The position numbers and the translations under genes are program-made. This document shows positions 13,547-21,040 of a stretch of 21,308 nucleotides of DNA, in pieces. Every line of letters starts with the position of its first letter. The stretch's first letter is position 1. The stretch is from contig JBHELO010000083.1 in the NCBI GenBank assembly GCA_046263055.1, positions 1 to 21,308 of the forward strand, given 5' to 3'. Source of the stretch: DATAQC01 sp046263055. GTDB lineage: Bacteria; Actinomycetota; Acidimicrobiia; Acidimicrobiales; AC-14. The notes under the pieces are model-generated. The model searched no databases. It had not been told where the DNA came from and was given only the letters and a program-made list of their open reading frames with translations.

Positions 13547-14522
13547 CGTTCGGCCCGCCGAGGACGCGGGCACCGGCGAGGAGGTCATAGTGACCCGGGA
13601 GCTGACCAAGGTCTACCCGGGTACCGACTTCAAGGCGGTCGACTCCCTGGACCTCGCGGTGCACGCCGGGGAGATCTTCGGCCTGCTCGGACCCAACGGG
13701 GCGGGCAAGACCACGACCGCCGGCATGCTGACCACCCGGGTCATCCCCACGTCGGGCACCGCCCTGGTGGGCGGGGTGGACGTGGTGGCCCACCCGGCGG
13801 TGGCCAAGCAGCGGATCGGCGTGGTGGCCCAGCAGAACACCCTGGACCGGGCCCTCAGCGTCTGGGAGAACCTGTACTACCACGGCCGCTTCTTCGGCAT
13901 GCCGGCGCGTGACTCCAAGGCGGCGGCCGACGGGCTGCTCGAGAAGTTCCATCTGGCCAAGTGGGGGCCGGCGCCCGTCCACGCCTTGTCCGGCGGCATG
14001 GCCCAGCGGCTGATGGTGGCCCGGGCGATCCTCCACAAGCCCGACATCCTGTTCCTCGACGAGCCCACCGCCGGCCTCGACCCCCAGAGCCGCATCGCCC
14101 TGTGGGACATCCTCGGCGAGCTGCACGCCGAGGGCCAGACCATCCTCCTCACCACCCACTACATGGAGGAGGCCGACCAGCTCTGCGACCGCCTGGCCAT
14201 CATGGACCACGGCCGCATCCTGGCCCTCGACACGCCGGCCGGCCTCAAGGCGTCGGTGGGCGCCGACTCCATCGTGACCGTCCACGCCGACGGCGACCTC
14301 GGCGCCCTGGCCGACCTGCTGGTACGGGAGGTCGACGGCATCACCGACGCCATCGCGGTGGAGGAGACCATCCGGGTCCACGTGCGGGGCGCGGCGTCCG
14401 TGCTCCCGCCCATCGTCATCGCCGCCGAACGGGGAGGCTTCGCGGTGAGCGACCTGTCCGTGGCCGAACCGACCCTCGAGACCGTGTTCATCAACCTCAC
14501 CGGCAAGGAGCTCAGAGACTGA
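13524..14522 (+). CDS. ABC exporter ATP-binding protein (DrrA-like)
   Basis: This 332-residue ATPase has Walker A GPNGAGKTT (56-64), Q-loop VVAQQNTLD, signature LSGGMAQRL (155-163), Walker B ILFLDEPTAGLD (175-186) and the H-loop LLTTHYMEEAD. The C-terminal extension (about 235-330, with ETVFINLTGKELRD) is typical of DrrA/CcmA-type ATPases of the daunorubicin-resistance group, which export drugs, lipids or natural products with an ABC-2 permease. The ATG at 13524 has AAGGAG upstream inside marR. The stop overlaps the permease ATG (TGATG). With the MarR regulator this makes a self-contained inducible efflux unit. Confidence 0.94.
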   Translation: MPSTQVTDVRPAEDAGTGEEVIVTRELTKVYPGTDFKAVDSLDLAVHAGEIFGLLGPNGAGKTTTAGMLTTRVIPTSGTALVGGVDVVAHPAVAKQRIGVVAQQNTLDRALSVWENLYYHGRFFGMPARDSKAAADGLLEKFHLAKWGPAPVHALSGGMAQRLMVARAILHKPDILFLDEPTAGLDPQSRIALWDILGELHAEGQTILLTTHYMEEADQLCDRLAIMDHGRILALDTPAGLKASVGADSIVTVHADGDLGALADLLVREVDGITDAIAVEETIRVHVRGAASVLPPIVIAAERGGFAVSDLSVAEPTLETVFINLTGKELRD

Positions 14523-15409
14523 TGGCCGTCGCCGCCCCTCCCACGCCCGCCCCGCCCACCTACGCCGGCGCCCGCCGGGGCCGCTCGGCGGCCGAGGCCA
14601 GCCGCTCGGCCCTCGCCGGCCTGCTGCTGCGCGACCTGGCCGTGCTGCGCAAGAACGTCGGCGAGTTCATCGGCCGCACGCTGATCCAGCCGTTCCTGCT
14701 CGTGTTCGTGTTCCTCTACGTCTTCCCCAAGATCGGCCAAGGCATCGGCAGCGGCCGGGGTGCCGCCGGCCAGGCCCAGTTCGCCACCGCCCTTGTGGCC
14801 GGCGTGGTCGGGCTGTCGATCTTCTTCCAGGGCGTGCAGGCGGTGGCCCTCGTGCTGGCCACCGAGTTCGGCTACACCCGCGAGATCGAGGACCGGGTGC
14901 TGGCCCCCATGCCGGTGTGGCTGGTGGCCATGGCCAAGGTGGCGTCGGCTGGCATCCAGGGCCTCATCGCGGCCGTGCTCGTGTTCCCCATCGCCGCCGT
15001 CGTGCACGCCTCGGGGGTGGCCGCCCACCTGACCGTGCACTGGCCGATCCTGATCACCCTCATGCCGATCGCCTGCATCATGTGCTCGGGCATCGGCCTG
15101 ACGCTCGGCACCCGGGTGGAGCCCCGCAACATCGGCGCCATGTTCGGGTTCATCATCCTGCCCGTCACCTTCCTGGGTGGGACGTACTACCCGTGGACGT
15201 CGCTCAGCCACGTGACGGTGGGCGGCTTCCCATGGCTCCAGACCCTCGTGTGCCTGAACCCCCTGATCTACGTGACCGAAGGCTTCCGGGCCGCCCTCAC
15301 CACCCAGCCCCACATGCACCTCTACGTCATCTACCCCGCCCTCCTCGGGTTCGCCGCCCTGTGGCTGTACCTCGGCATCAAGGGCTTCTACCGGCGGGTG
15401 GTGGCGTGA
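14522..15409 (+). CDS. ABC-2 type exporter permease (DrrB-like)
   Basis: This 295-residue membrane protein begins with a Pro/Ala-rich cytoplasmic tail of about 35 residues (MAVAAPPTPAPPTYAGARRG). It then has six hydrophobic helices: FIGRTLIQPFLLVFVFLYVF, ATALVAGVVGLSIFFQGVQAVAL, VAMAKVASAGIQGLIAAVLVFPIAAVV, PILITLMPIACIMCSGIGLTLG, IGAMFGFIILPVTFLGGTYYP and LYVIYPALLGFAALWLYLGI. The ABC-2 motif around EFGYTREIEDRVLAPMPVWLVAMAKV links the permease to its ATPase. It is translated from TGATG overlap with the ATPase gene and ends the exporter operon. The transported compound cannot be told from sequence. Confidence 0.92.
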   Translation: MAVAAPPTPAPPTYAGARRGRSAAEASRSALAGLLLRDLAVLRKNVGEFIGRTLIQPFLLVFVFLYVFPKIGQGIGSGRGAAGQAQFATALVAGVVGLSIFFQGVQAVALVLATEFGYTREIEDRVLAPMPVWLVAMAKVASAGIQGLIAAVLVFPIAAVVHASGVAAHLTVHWPILITLMPIACIMCSGIGLTLGTRVEPRNIGAMFGFIILPVTFLGGTYYPWTSLSHVTVGGFPWLQTLVCLNPLIYVTEGFRAALTTQPHMHLYVIYPALLGFAALWLYLGIKGFYRRVVA

Positions 15410-15461
15410 TGGGAGCGGCTTCCCAATGGTTGACAAGTGGCCCTGGTCCACAGGTGATGGC

Positions 15462-15495
15462 GGTTGACAAGGGGTTGCGGTTGACCGCCGGTTGC
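15462..15495 (+). repeat. 17-bp tandem repeat in the TA promoter (putative operator)
   Basis: GGTTGACAAGGGGTTGC (15462-15478) is followed directly by GGTTGACCGCCGGTTGC (15479-15495). Both units have the pattern GGTTGACnnnnGGTTGC, so the GGTTG core appears four times; another GGTTGACAAG occurs at 15428-15437. The array covers the -35 region of the antitoxin gene, where an Xre protein would bind to repress its own operon. Confidence 0.65.
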
Positions 15496-15503
15496 GCTAT
15501 CCT
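15475..15503 (+). promoter_or_regulatory. Candidate promoter of the antitoxin-toxin operon
   Basis: TTGCGG (15475-15480) and TATCCT (15498-15503) are 17 bp apart; the expected start site is at the A of the ATG at 15510. No ribosome site precedes the ATG, so the message is probably leaderless. Confidence 0.5.
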
Positions 15504-15509
15504 CCGGCC

Positions 15510-15977
15510 ATGGCCAAGGTGCTGCGGCTGGACGACCTGACCTCCGGAGGACCGGGCCATGCGGCGCGCACGGTGGTCGGCGCCCTGTCGGGCACCGGCG
15601 TCACGTCCGAGTGGCTCGACCGGTTCCTGACCGAGCTCGACCACCTGGCCGAGCGCAGCCACCTGGGGCGGGTGCTCGACACGTGGGGCGTCTCCAAGGC
15701 CGAGGCCGGGCGGCTGTTCGGCGTCTCGCGCCAGGCCGTCGACAAATGGCTCCAGCGGGGCGTCCCCGCCGAGCGGCGGGTGGCGGTGGCCGACCTGGAG
15801 GTGGTCACCGACCTGCTGCTGCGGTTCGTCAAGCGGGAACGGGTGCCAGCCGTCGTCCGTCGGCCGGCCGACCGCCTGGGCGGGGCCAACATGCTCGACC
15901 TGGTGGCCCAGGGCCGCACCGCCGACCTCGTCGCCTACACCCGGGAGATGTTCGACCTCCGTCGCCTGCCCGCCTGA
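15510..15977 (+). CDS. Xre/MbcA/ParS-type antitoxin
   Basis: This 155-residue protein is the likely antitoxin and repressor of the RES toxin gene that follows. It has a helix-turn-helix at about residues 61-83 (VSKAEAGRLFGVSRQAVDKWLQR), an N-terminal helical segment, and a C-terminal part (RRPADRLGGANMLDLVAQGR, about 118-136) that matches the ParS/DUF2384-like toxin-binding region where 'GG-x-x-LDLL' is usual. Antitoxins of this type bind the toxin and sit on the operon promoter. I chose the ATG at 15510 over an in-frame TTG at 15492 because the TTG lies between the promoter elements. The stop overlaps the toxin start (TGATG), the usual arrangement for coupled translation in these pairs. Confidence 0.8.
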   Translation: MAKVLRLDDLTSGGPGHAARTVVGALSGTGVTSEWLDRFLTELDHLAERSHLGRVLDTWGVSKAEAGRLFGVSRQAVDKWLQRGVPAERRVAVADLEVVTDLLLRFVKRERVPAVVRRPADRLGGANMLDLVAQGRTADLVAYTREMFDLRRLPA

Positions 15978-16507
15978 TGCGGGTGGAGGCCCTCGACCCC
16001 GGCCACGACTGGCTGCGGGTGGTCGACCCGGCGTGGCCCGACCCGCTCGACGCCTCCTACGCCCCGATGGTCGGCGCCCGGTGGACGCCGGTGGGCGGCC
16101 CCGACACGCTCTACTTCAACGTCGACGAAGCCACCGCCCGGGCCAACGTCCGCCGCCTCCTGGCCGGCTACTCCGTGGCCCCCGAAGACCTGGACGACGA
16201 CCGGGGCTTTGCCCTGGTGACGGCCCGCCTGCCCAGCGGCCAGCGGGCGGCGGACGCCCATACGCCGCTCGGCCTGGCGGCCATGGGCCTGCCGGTGACG
16301 TACCCGCTGGGGGCTGACGGCCGGGAGGTCGGCCACGAGGTCTGCCGACCCCTCGGCCAGGCCGCCTTCGACGCCGGCCTGGACGGGGTCCGCTGCCGCT
16401 CGGCCGCCACTCCCGACGGTGCCGGCCGGGAACTGGGCTGGTTCCCACGGGGCCGGGCCCGCCCCCGCCGGCGAGGCAGCCAGCGGTTCGCCGACTGGTA
16501 TTACTGA
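15977..16507 (+). CDS. RES-domain toxin (MbcT-like)
   Basis: This 176-residue protein has the RES family pattern: Arg14 in WLRVVDPAW, Arg35 in GARWTPVG, Tyr46 and Glu51 in TLYFNVDEATARANV, and Ser142 in GVRCRSAATPDG. The Arg/Glu/Ser residues name the family. RES toxins such as Mycobacterium MbcT break down NAD+ or act as ADP-ribosyltransferases, stopping growth when the antitoxin is lost. The length is a little above the usual 150-160, with a basic C-terminal tail (RGRARPRRRGSQR) of about 15 residues before FADWYY. Its start overlaps the antitoxin stop by one base. The locus lies about 6 kb from nadE, but I see no direct link. The reaction is inferred from family only. Confidence 0.85.
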   Translation: MRVEALDPGHDWLRVVDPAWPDPLDASYAPMVGARWTPVGGPDTLYFNVDEATARANVRRLLAGYSVAPEDLDDDRGFALVTARLPSGQRAADAHTPLGLAAMGLPVTYPLGADGREVGHEVCRPLGQAAFDAGLDGVRCRSAATPDGAGRELGWFPRGRARPRRRGSQRFADWYY

Positions 16508-16535
16508 CGGCTCCCGGTCCGGTCATGCCCTGGCC

Positions 16536-16556
16536 GGTCCGGCCGGGCGCCGGACC
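16536..16556 (+). terminator. Hairpin after the toxin gene
   Basis: GGTCCGGC-CGGGC-GCCGGACC is a perfect 8-bp stem with a 5-nt loop, 29 bases beyond the toxin stop. A related half-site (CCGGTCCGG) lies at 16515-16523. There is no U-tract. The rest of the gap to 16620 shows no clear promoter. Confidence 0.5.
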
Positions 16557-16620
16557 CGGTGGTGCTGCACATCGTGGAGAACGGGGCCGGGCGCATTGGT
16601 CGGCGCCAACCGAGTCCTCC

Positions 16621-17499
16621 ATGATTCGGTACCGTCGGTCCATCGCCAGGGTCGACCTCCGCAACCCCGACAACGTGGCCGGGGACTGGTTCGTCGACAC
16701 CCGTTGCATCGACTGCGGCACCTGCCGGGAGATCGCGCCGGAGCTGTTCGTCGAGGCCCCCGGCGGGTCGGTGGTGGGCCACCAGCCCGTCGGCACCGAG
16801 GACGTGGATGCGTGGCTGGCGGCGCAGGCGTGCCCGACCACCTCCATCGGCACGCTGTCCCGGCGTCCCCGTCCCGGCCGGCTCTACCCGCGCCCGGTGG
16901 AGCCCGGATCGGGGGTGTTCGACCTCGGCTACTGCTCGGAGGACAGCTTCGGCGCGTCGGCGTGGCTGGTCGTGCGCCCGGCCGGCAACGTGCTCGTGGA
17001 CTCGCCCCGGTTCACCGAGGCGCTGGCCCGCCCGATCGCCGATCTCGGCGGCGTTCGCCACGTGGCCCTGACCCATCGCGACGACGTGGCCGACGCCCGG
17101 CGGTGGGCGGAGCGCTTCGGCGCCAGGACGTGGATCCACGCCGACGACCGCGCCGCCGCACCGTGGGCCACCGACGTGCTGACCGGGGAGCAGGAGTTGC
17201 AGGCCGGCGTCCTCGCCATCCCCGTGCCCGGGCACACCAAGGGATCGGTGGCGTTCCTGGTCGACGGCCGCTGGCTCTTCACCGGCGACTCGCTGGCGTG
17301 GAGCCACGAGCGCCAGGACCTGACCGCCTTTGGCGGCGCCTGCTGGTACTCGTGGACGGCCCAGGCGGACTCCCTGGCCCGCCTGGCCGATCGGCACCGG
17401 TTCGCCTGCATCCTCCCCGGCCACGGCGCCCGCCACCTGGGCGACGCGGCCGACGTCCACGATCGGCTCGTCCGCCTGGTGGCCCGCATGCGGGGCTGA
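16621..17499 (+). CDS. 4Fe-4S ferredoxin/metallo-beta-lactamase-fold fusion protein
   Basis: The protein has 292 residues from the ATG at 16621. Residues 21-75 form a small ferredoxin domain with CIDCGTC (Cys29, 32, 35) and Cys71 in ACPTT, enough for one [4Fe-4S] cluster. Residues 95-290 form an MBL-fold domain with PGHTKGS (203-209), TGDSLAW (221-227) and a final PGHG (266-269). The usual HxHxDH metal site appears as THRDDVADA (151-159), in which the second His is replaced by Asp and the final Asp-His pair is not intact, so the metal site is altered or absent. Fusions of this kind occur in actinobacteria and cyanobacteria without a proven role; a redox or thiol-related hydrolase is one guess. 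The longer in-frame start at 16525 adds 32 GC-biased residues with no domain, so I rejected it. No good ribosome site precedes the chosen ATG. Confidence 0.85.
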   Translation: MIRYRRSIARVDLRNPDNVAGDWFVDTRCIDCGTCREIAPELFVEAPGGSVVGHQPVGTEDVDAWLAAQACPTTSIGTLSRRPRPGRLYPRPVEPGSGVFDLGYCSEDSFGASAWLVVRPAGNVLVDSPRFTEALARPIADLGGVRHVALTHRDDVADARRWAERFGARTWIHADDRAAAPWATDVLTGEQELQAGVLAIPVPGHTKGSVAFLVDGRWLFTGDSLAWSHERQDLTAFGGACWYSWTAQADSLARLADRHRFACILPGHGARHLGDAADVHDRLVRLVARMRG

Positions 17500-17514
17500 G
17501 GCGCCAGGCGCCAA

Positions 17515-17533
17515 GGGCCGCCCCCCACGGCCC
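17515..17533 (+). terminator. Possible hairpin terminator after the MBL-fusion gene
   Basis: GGGCCG-(7 nt)-CGGCCC forms a 6-bp stem, 16 bases past the stop codon. No U-tract follows. The remaining part of the 230-bp gap holds the sugar transporter promoter. Confidence 0.35.
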
Positions 17534-17661
17534 GGTGGGCACCGCCGGGCTCGGGCGCCACCGCCGCCGCCCCGACCGATCTCCCGCTTTCGAGTTTGCA
17601 TCGGTGCCGGAGACCGGGCACCACGGCGCGCCGGCGGCGGGTACGCCGTCCTATGTGCGGA

Positions 17662-17676
17662 CGGCACCTATTGCCG
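17662..17676. promoter_or_regulatory. Small dyad at the sugar transporter -35
   Basis: CGGCA-CCTAT-TGCCG is a perfect 5-bp dyad whose right arm includes the -35 hexamer. Sugar ABC operons are often controlled by LacI-type repressors binding such sites, but no regulator gene is adjacent in the window. Confidence 0.35.
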
Positions 17677-17699
17677 CTCGGCCGTCGGCGGGATAAGCA
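17671..17699 (+). promoter_or_regulatory. Candidate promoter of the sugar ABC operon
   Basis: TTGCCG (17671-17676) and TAAGCA (17694-17699) are 17 bp apart, giving a leader of about 25 nt that contains the GAGAAGGAG ribosome site for the ATG at 17730. Confidence 0.5.
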
Positions 17700-17729
17700 A
17701 CGGGGTCCCCCGGGAGAAGGAGCGGTTCC

Positions 17730-19244
17730 ATGGACCAGGACGACTCGACTCGTCGACTCGTCGACTCGTACCTCGATGCCGAGATCTCGCGCCGCCAGCT
17801 CGTCGAGGGCGCGCTCAAGCTGGGCTTCTCGGCCACCGCCGCGGCGGCCTTGCTGGCGGCCTGCGGCGGGTCGTCCAAGAAGGCCGCCAGCCCCGCCACC
17901 ACGGCTGGCAAGCAGCTCGCGGGGAAGGTGCAGATCCTCGTTGGCTTCGGCACCGGGAACTCGCCGGCCCAGCTTCCCGTCCAGTCGGCGCTGGCCTCGG
18001 CCTTCACGGCCGCCCACCCGGCGGTGAGCATCGACTTCCTGCGAGTGCCCACCGGCTCCACGGACGCGGCCACCAAGCTCACGACCCTGATCGCCGGCGG
18101 CCAGCCGCCCGACATCGTGCTCCCCGCCGGCCTCTTCGGCATCTCCAAGTTCGTCGACCAGAACGTGTGGCTGGACCTGCGGCCCTTCTTCGACCGCGAC
18201 GGCATCACCCTGGACCGGTTCCTCCCCGAGACCGCCACCGCGGCCCGGGTCACCAACTACTTCGGGCCCAACGGGACGGGAATCATCGGCGTCCCCATCG
18301 ACGTGCACGACCACGCCTTGGCCTACAACGAGGAGCTGCTCTCCAAGGCCGGCGTTGCCGCGCCGCCGACCTCGTGGTCCGACGCGTCCTGGACGCTGGA
18401 GGGCAAGTTCCTCGACGCGGCCCGGGCCCTGACGGTGGACTCGGCCGGGAAGCACCCCACCGACTCGGGCTTCAACCCCGACAAGATCACCCAGTACGGG
18501 CTCGGCAACTTCTTCCGGGAGACGGTGTTCTACGATTTCGGCGGCCATCTGTACGACGACGCCACCCGCAAGGCGCAGTTCAACACGCCAGGATCGGTCG
18601 CCGGCATACAGTTCGCCGCCGACCTGGTCAACAAGCACCACGTGCTGCCGTCGGACACACAGGTCGCCACGCTCGGCGCCGGCGGTGGGAAGGGCAACGA
18701 GGCGCAGTTCGCCTGGCGCCAGGGGAAGCTGGCCATGATCGACATGTGCTCGTGCAACCTGAAGACGCCCTACGGCACCGACGTGCCCTTCTCCTGGAAG
18801 GCGGCCGCCCTGCCCGCCGGCCCGGCCCGGCGCTTCGGCTTCCTCAACCTCGACGTGGGCGCCATCGTGGCCGCCAGCCCGAACCACGACCTGGCGTGGG
18901 AGGTCCTCAAGTTCCTCGCCGTCGACCCGACCAACGAGCGCAAGCTGGCCTACGACAGCTACGGGGGCATCCCCCCGCTGAAGGAGGACGAGGCCGCCTT
19001 CGCCGACGGGATCGCCCACGACCTGCCCAACGTGGACCCCAAGGTGTGGCTCGACGGCTTCCCGAGCTCGTCGCCCGAGAACGAGGCCTGGTTCCCGGCG
19101 TTCTCGGAGGTGAACGACCTCATCGGCAAGTCGTTCGACTCGATCATGGGCGGCACCCCGGCGAGCACGGCCATGCCCCAGCTGCAGACCCAGGCCCAGG
19201 CGAAGATCGACGACTGGTTCAAGACGCACAAGCTCCCGCACTGA
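17730..19244 (+). CDS. Sugar ABC transporter substrate-binding lipoprotein
   Basis: This 504-residue extracellular solute-binding protein (family 1, CUT1) is anchored by lipid. The N-terminus has a long n-region, then SRRQLVEGALKLG (twin Arg at 21-22) and a hydrophobic stretch ending in the lipobox LAAC with Cys45, so export is probably by Tat and the mature protein is a lipoprotein. The mature domain has the typical start KVQILVGFGTGN, then LTTLIAGGQPPDIVL and IGVPIDVHDHALAYNEELLSKAG, a pattern of sugar-binding proteins, and ends with a long helix (MPQLQTQAQAKIDDWFKTHKLPH). ATG at 17730 has GAGAAGGAG about 7 bases upstream. An 8-bp tandem repeat lies in codons 6-14. The permease gene follows after 10 bp. 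The sugar cannot be told from sequence. Confidence 0.93.
   Translation: MDQDDSTRRLVDSYLDAEISRRQLVEGALKLGFSATAAAALLAACGGSSKKAASPATTAGKQLAGKVQILVGFGTGNSPAQLPVQSALASAFTAAHPAVSIDFLRVPTGSTDAATKLTTLIAGGQPPDIVLPAGLFGISKFVDQNVWLDLRPFFDRDGITLDRFLPETATAARVTNYFGPNGTGIIGVPIDVHDHALAYNEELLSKAGVAAPPTSWSDASWTLEGKFLDAARALTVDSAGKHPTDSGFNPDKITQYGLGNFFRETVFYDFGGHLYDDATRKAQFNTPGSVAGIQFAADLVNKHHVLPSDTQVATLGAGGGKGNEAQFAWRQGKLAMIDMCSCNLKTPYGTDVPFSWKAAALPAGPARRFGFLNLDVGAIVAASPNHDLAWEVLKFLAVDPTNERKLAYDSYGGIPPLKEDEAAFADGIAHDLPNVDPKVWLDGFPSSSPENEAWFPAFSEVNDLIGKSFDSIMGGTPASTAMPQLQTQAQAKIDDWFKTHKLPH
17747..17770 (+). repeat. 8-bp tandem repeat near the start of the binding-protein gene
   Basis: GACTCGTC is present three times in tandem (17747-17754, 17755-17762, 17763-17770; the last base of copy 3 is A), with an extra GACTCG half-copy just before. 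Because the unit is not a multiple of three, gain or loss of a copy would frameshift the gene from codon 14 onwards. Confidence 0.7.
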
Positions 19245-19254
19245 CGCCCCGTCG

Positions 19255-20178
19255 GTGACGGCGGGAGGGCGGGCGCCGGGGCAACGCCGGGAGCGCCGCG
19301 CCGCGTGGCTGTTCCTGTCGCCGTGGGCCCTGGGCTTCGCGGCCTTCACCGCCGGCCCCATGCTGCTCTCCCTCGTCGTCTCCTTCACCGACTATCCGGT
19401 CCTGCACCCGGTCGACACCCGCTTCGTCGGGCTGGCCAACTACCGGGCCGCCCTCACCGACCACACCCTGGCCCACTCGGTCACGGTGACGCTGCTCTAC
19501 GTCGCCATCGCCGTTCCGGCCGACCTGGTGGTGGGCCTCGTGCTGGCCCTCATCCTCAACGTGCGGGCCAAGGGCGTGGGCGTCTTCCGGACGGTCTTCT
19601 TCCTACCGGTCATGATCGCCGGGAGCGGGGGAGCCTCGGTGGCGGTGGCCCTGCTGTGGCTGTGGCTGTTCCAGCCGCGCTACGGGCTGCTCAACTACCT
19701 GCTGTCGCTGGTGCACCTCCCGCCCCAGCTCTGGGTTTACTCGACCCGCCTGGTGGTGCCGTCGCTCGCCCTCATCAGCCTGTGGGGCGTGGGGCGCTCC
19801 ATGCTGATCTACCTGGCCGGCCTGCAGGGCCTGCCGTCCGACGTGTTGTGGGCCGCCCAACTGGACGGCGCCTCGAGCTGGCGACGCTTCTGGCGGGTGA
19901 CGCTGCCTCTGCTGTCGCCCACGATCTTCTTCAACCTGGTGCTCGACCTGGTCTTCGCCCTCCAGACGTTCACCCAGGCCTACGTGGTGACCCAGGGCGG
20001 GCCCGGTGACTCCAGCCTCTTCTACATGCTGTACCTGTACCGCAACGCCTTCTCCTACTTCCGCATGGGGTACGCCTCGGCCCTGGCCTGGCTGCTGTTC
20101 GCCTTCACCCTCGCCCTCACCGCCGTGCTGTTCCGCACCGCCCGGTCGTGGGTGTTCTACGAGGGCGCCCGGTCGTGA
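19255..20178 (+). CDS. Sugar ABC transporter permease 1 (MalF/UgpA-like)
   Basis: This 307-residue inner-membrane permease has six hydrophobic segments, starting with RAAWLFLSPWALGFAAFTAGPMLLSLVVSF, and a periplasmic loop near VDTRFVGLANYRAALTD that is standard for CUT1 permeases. The ATPase-binding EAA loop reads WAAQLDGASSWRRFWRVTLPLLSPT (about residues 200-224), with the conserved Gly. It pairs with the next gene to form the membrane channel. The GTG at 19255 comes 10 bp after the binding-protein stop without a clear ribosome site; coupled re-initiation is likely. The stop overlaps the next gene by a GTGA. Confidence 0.93.
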   Translation: MTAGGRAPGQRRERRAAWLFLSPWALGFAAFTAGPMLLSLVVSFTDYPVLHPVDTRFVGLANYRAALTDHTLAHSVTVTLLYVAIAVPADLVVGLVLALILNVRAKGVGVFRTVFFLPVMIAGSGGASVAVALLWLWLFQPRYGLLNYLLSLVHLPPQLWVYSTRLVVPSLALISLWGVGRSMLIYLAGLQGLPSDVLWAAQLDGASSWRRFWRVTLPLLSPTIFFNLVLDLVFALQTFTQAYVVTQGGPGDSSLFYMLYLYRNAFSYFRMGYASALAWLLFAFTLALTAVLFRTARSWVFYEGARS

Positions 20179-21038
20179 GCCCTGCCCTCCTCCAGCCCCG
20201 GACGCTGGCCGGCAGCCGCCGGCGCCAGCTCGTGGCCGTGTACGCGGTGTCGGTGGTGGGCTGCGCGGCGGTGCTCGTGCCGGTCCTGTGGATGCTGTCC
20301 ACCGCCCTCAAATCGGACAACGCGGTGTTCTCCGTGCCGCCGCAGATCCTCCCTCGCTCGCCCACCCTCTCCAACGTGGGGACCGCCACCCGCCTGATCC
20401 CGTTCTGGCACTATGCGGCCAACAGCCTGGTGGTTGCCGGCCTCGGTTCCATAGGCACGGTGGTCTCTGCCGCCCTCGTGGCCTACCCCTTGGCCCGGCT
20501 GCGGGCCCCCGGGCTCGGCGTGGTGTTCGTACTGGTGCTGGCCACCATGCTGCTGCCCCAGCAGGTGCTGCTCATCACCCAGTTCTTGATCTTCAAGCGC
20601 CTCGGTTGGTACGGCACGTACCTCCCCCTCATCGTCCCCTCCTTCCTCGGCGGCGGGGCGTTCAACATCTTCCTGCTCCGCCAGTTCTTCCTCACCCTTC
20701 CCTCCGAGCTCGACCAGGCGGCGCTGGTCGATGGCGCCGGCTACTGGCGCATCTTCTGGCGGATCATCCTGCCCCAGTCGGTGCCCGCCCTCCTGGCCGT
20801 CGGCATCTTGGACTTCGTGTCCAAGTGGAACGACTTCCTCGGCCCTCTCATCTACCTCAACCGCACGTCGAGCTACACCCTCCCGCTCGGCCTTGCCAGC
20901 TTTCGGGACATCTACGACACCGCCTGGAACTACCTCATGGTCGACACGCTGTTGGCTGTCATTCCCTGCATTGTGCTGTTCTTCCTCGCTCAGCGCCTGC
21001 TCGTGAAAGGCCTGGTCATCCGGGGGACCAAGGGGTAG
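20175..21038 (+). CDS. Sugar ABC transporter permease 2 (MalG/UgpE-like)
   Basis: This 287-residue permease starts at a GTG that overlaps the stop of permease 1 (GTGA). It has an N-terminal helix (LVAVYAVSVVGCAAVLVPVLWMLSTAL), the MalG-type signature TALKSDNAVFSVPPQILPRSPTLSNV, and a conserved EAA loop DQAALVDGAGYWRIFWRIILPQSVPALL. The SKWNDFLGPLIYLNRTSSYTLPLGLASF segment is typical of this half of CUT1 systems. It ends in a short basic tail (AQRLLVKGLVIRGTKG). A start at 20148 would add nine residues of the overlapping gene and is less likely. Confidence 0.93.
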   Translation: MSPALLQPRTLAGSRRRQLVAVYAVSVVGCAAVLVPVLWMLSTALKSDNAVFSVPPQILPRSPTLSNVGTATRLIPFWHYAANSLVVAGLGSIGTVVSAALVAYPLARLRAPGLGVVFVLVLATMLLPQQVLLITQFLIFKRLGWYGTYLPLIVPSFLGGGAFNIFLLRQFFLTLPSELDQAALVDGAGYWRIFWRIILPQSVPALLAVGILDFVSKWNDFLGPLIYLNRTSSYTLPLGLASFRDIYDTAWNYLMVDTLLAVIPCIVLFFLAQRLLVKGLVIRGTKG

Positions 21039-21040
21039 CA

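Noticed and set aside
15492..15509. Longer antitoxin start at TTG 15492
   Set aside because: This codon lies between the proposed -35 and -10 boxes and has no ribosome site; ATG at 15510 coincides with the expected start site.
16525..16620. Longer MBL-fusion start at 16525
   Set aside because: The extra 32 residues are Gly/Arg/Pro-rich with no conserved feature; the domain starts near the ATG at 16621.
16929..19388. An 819-residue minus-strand frame antisense to the sugar-binding protein gene
   Set aside because: No domain, composition rich in Gly/Arg/Asp/His, and it spans two well-supported plus-strand genes.
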